A stretch of 64,000 bases of DNA, taken from positions 682,001 to 746,000 of the forward strand of contig CAVSNU010000002.1 of NCBI GenBank assembly GCA_963729445.1, read 5' to 3'. Source of the DNA: JACCZH01 sp963729445. Lineage in GTDB: Bacteria > Chloroflexota > Chloroflexia > Thermomicrobiales > CFX8. Within the stretch, counting starts at the first letter, position 1. Each line of letters opens with the position of its first letter. The position numbers and the translations under genes are program-made. Positions 62,232 through 64,000 of this stretch are shown piece by piece. Below the pieces are notes generated by a model. It searched no databases, had not been told where the DNA came from, and saw nothing but the letters and a program-made list of their open reading frames with translations.

Positions 62232-62306
62232 GTAGAGGAGGAGCTCGTCTCCTCCCGAACGTCGAGCGGACCGTCGATTTCGGGAGGGGACGAGCTCCTC
62301 CCCTAC
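62232..62306. repeat. Hairpin element with 28-bp arms
   Basis: Arms 62232-62259 and 62279-62306 match at 26 of 28 positions as inverted repeats (GTAG...CTAC ends, core GAGCTCGTC) around a 19-base loop. It shares the GTAGxGG outer ends with the GCGCAAT elements at 17599 and 62472. It lies just after zntA. Confidence 0.75.
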
Positions 62307-62423
62307 CGACCGACGGAACCCCGGAGCGTGACAACTCCCCTGTGGTCCAGTACTGAGAGTGACCTGATATTTCCCCAGGCGATGCCAACGGGCCATTCTC
62401 CGGCGCGGACGATCAGGCAGGGC

Positions 62424-62576
62424 TCATTAATGGACGTGTCCGAGTTAATCCGATAGTTGTGGCCCCATGTTCGTAGCGGCGCAATTTATTGCGCCATCTC
62501 CGGCGCACGAGCGGACACGCAAGGCGCAATAAATTGCGCCGCTACGCATTCCTAATTACCGGATCAATCAGGACAA
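62424..62576 (-). repeat. REP/MITE-like hairpin element, copy B (inverted relative to copy A)
   Basis: A perfect 24-bp inverted repeat (62472-62495 and 62523-62546) with a 27-base loop. Read on the minus strand, loop and flanks match copy A at 17570-17725; the loop is 21 of 27 identical. A further half-unit (ATTGCGCCGCTACGCATTCC) follows at about 62583-62602. No gene lies here. Confidence 0.8.
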
Positions 62577-62685
62577 CCTCATAATTGCGCCGCTACGCAT
62601 TCCTCATCAAGTGGGACACGTCCATCATCGCACCGCGACACCGATATTCTCGCGAGTCCCGAAGAGACTTCAACGCACCTGCTCG

Positions 62686-63639
62686 CTAGACGAGCTGTTC
62701 ACCCAACAGGACCGCCGTCAGGCCGGCGGCGACGTTGAGGGAGCCGCCGGAGCAATCCAGCAGGGGGTTGAGCTCGACGATGTCTATCGAGACGATCGGG
62801 AGATCCGATGAACGGATCAACGAGAGCATGTGGTGCGCCTCCCGGTAGGTCAAGCCACCAGGGACTGGAGTGCCGGTGCCGGGCATAATCCCGGGATCGA
62901 GAACGTCCAGGTCGAAGGAGATGTGCACCGCGTCGACGCCGCGCTCAACCAGCCGGCGGATGGCCTCATAGGTAATCGCCGCGACGCCGAGCGTTTCCAC
63001 GCTGGAAATCGGGTAGACGAGCGCGGGAGATTCGCGCAGCAACACGCGTTCACCCGGGTCAAGGTCGCGCAGACCGATATAGACGAGATCTTCAAGCCGG
63101 AGATCGGAGCGGCTGGCGATGTCGACCAGCGGTCGCGCCCCCCAGCCGTTTGCCACCGCCAGCGGCATTCCGTGGACGTGACCGGTCGGCGACGTCTCGG
63201 GCGTGTTGATGTCTCCGTGGGCGTCGAGCCAGATGACACCTAACCGTCCGGCACTGGCTGCGCCAGCCAGGGAGCCGATCGAGAGCGCGTGATCTCCGCC
63301 CAGCACGAGCGCCAGCCTGCCGGCCTCGATACTCGTCTCGACCGCCGCTGCCAGATCGCGGCTCGCCGACGCGATGGCGTCAATATGGAGCGCCATCGGG
63401 TTGCGCGTTTCCGGCATGCTATCAAGCGATTCGACCTGAATGACCTGAGACTCGTTGAAACGCTGGACCGTTTGATCAAAACCGCGGCGTGTCAGCCGCG
63501 ACCTCACGGCCTGGTCCAGTGCAGCCGCGCCCTGGTCGACACCACGGCGGTTCGCACCTAGCGCCATTGGAACCTGGATGACGTCGATTGGAACTCGTGG
63601 ATCCTTCAGCCGGTTACTACGCCTGCACGTCTCGATCAC
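62686..63639 (-). CDS. rocF: Arginase
   Basis: A 317-residue ureohydrolase with the Mn-binding motifs GGDHALSIG, DAHGDINTPE and SFDLDVLDP, followed by PVPGGLTYREAHHML: the arginase pattern (L-arginine to ornithine and urea). GTG 63639 has GGAGGT upstream and overlaps the argS stop (GTGA). The arginine-using partner lies directly upstream. Confidence 0.92.
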   Translation of the reverse strand: MIETCRRSNRLKDPRVPIDVIQVPMALGANRRGVDQGAAALDQAVRSRLTRRGFDQTVQRFNESQVIQVESLDSMPETRNPMALHIDAIASASRDLAAAVETSIEAGRLALVLGGDHALSIGSLAGAASAGRLGVIWLDAHGDINTPETSPTGHVHGMPLAVANGWGARPLVDIASRSDLRLEDLVYIGLRDLDPGERVLLRESPALVYPISSVETLGVAAITYEAIRRLVERGVDAVHISFDLDVLDPGIMPGTGTPVPGGLTYREAHHMLSLIRSSDLPIVSIDIVELNPLLDCSGGSLNVAAGLTAVLLGEQLV

Positions 63640-64000
63640 ATAACCTCCGGCGCCGCGACACCCAGTAGACCCAACGCATTGGCGAGGACCTGACGGGTAG
63701 CGGCCACCAGAGCGATCCGCATCGAGCGCTGAGGCTCGGGCGCCGTCAGAATTGGCCGGCGCTCGAAATCGGCATAGAAGTCATTGAACTTCTGCGCCAG
63801 TTCGTACACGTAGGTCGCAATGATGAGTGGCTTGTGCTCCAGCGCTGCCTTCTCGACCTCTGTCGGGAACTCGGCGATTTGCTGAATCAGGTCGATCTCC
63901 TGTGACTGCAGATCCTCAAAGACCACTTCACCCTGAGGAAGACGCTCGACCCGATCCAGAATCCGGCAGGCCCGCGCGTGAGCGTACTGGATGTACGGTG
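63636..64000 (-). CDS. argS: Arginyl-tRNA synthetase, C-terminal part (5' part outside window)
   Basis: The gene enters from the right edge and stops at 63636. The visible 120 codons form the DALR anticodon-binding domain: YIQYAHARACRILDR, YVYELAQKFNDFYADF, RIALVAATRQVLANALGLLGV. It is class I ArgRS. It ends in ATGTGA, where the arginase GTG starts. Confidence 0.92.
   Translation of the reverse strand, partial: PYIQYAHARACRILDRVERLPQGEVVFEDLQSQEIDLIQQIAEFPTEVEKAALEHKPLIIATYVYELAQKFNDFYADFERRPILTAPEPQRSMRIALVAATRQVLANALGLLGVAAPEVM

Noticed and set aside
1..64000. CRISPR arrays, tRNA or rRNA genes
   Set aside because: No regularly spaced direct repeats and no cloverleaf or T-loop GTTCGAATCC-type signatures in a suitable context were found by reading; a tRNAscan/CRISPR search was not possible here.

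Overview
The window looks like a chromosomal segment of a GC-rich Chloroflexota bacterium, most likely of the Thermomicrobia/Sphaerobacter type. The support is an alternative complex III (act) operon, extracytoplasmic lipoproteins with Thr/Pro/Glu-rich linkers, oligopeptide-transport operons whose binding proteins carry an RR-x-x-x-(L/M) signal plus lipobox, frequent GTG/TTG starts behind strong Shine-Dalgarno sites, and REP-like hairpin repeats. The taxonomy is inference from gene content; no rRNA or tRNA gene was seen.

Layout. 1-8.8 kb: a partial M48 protease, a PPi-type phosphofructokinase, a small unknown protein, an ABC-2 exporter pair behind a long leader with an intrinsic terminator, a membrane protein, a secreted glycoside hydrolase with a palindrome over its promoter, and a frameshifted MidA-type methyltransferase. 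8.8-14.6 kb: an A/T-richer island with an ECF sigma/anti-sigma/Cys-rich peptide operon, divergent from a MauE-like / MauD-like / 16-Cys Tat-exported protein operon, followed by a membrane protein and a lipoprotein. 14.6-19.3 kb: ada, arsM with an ArsR-type operator, an OsmC protein, a REP-like element and a GMC oxidoreductase.

19.6-32.5 kb: two oligopeptide ABC transport operons (one preceded by a FadR/GntR regulator gene) flank an operon of a luciferase-like oxidoreductase, two DUF488 proteins and a probable dual-OB protein, and a DEAD-box helicase. 32.8-44.2 kb: a CPA2 antiporter, an MlrC-family peptidase and an eight-gene act operon with a split ActB and two adjacent NrfD-like subunits. 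44.7-50 kb: an SDR, a sortase beside a probable sortase substrate, two acetyltransferases and a DUF433/DUF5615 toxin-antitoxin pair.

49.9-59.3 kb: a LigB-like dioxygenase divergent from a second GMC oxidoreductase, a HigB / HigA-ImmA / unknown cassette with a consensus, apparently leaderless promoter, a beta-propeller-like lipoprotein, an MFS transporter, VOC, cupin and DinB proteins. 59.4-64 kb: a CadC/SmtB repressor with a zntA-type ATPase and its operator, two hairpin repeats, and arginase overlapping the 3' end of argS.

Most promising for something new: the sigma-controlled Cys-rich secretion island (8.8-14.3 kb), the DUF488-DUF488-OB cassette (24.4-26.1 kb), the attenuator-like ABC leader (4.4-4.8 kb) and the three-gene HigBA-ImmA cassette (52.6-54.6 kb).
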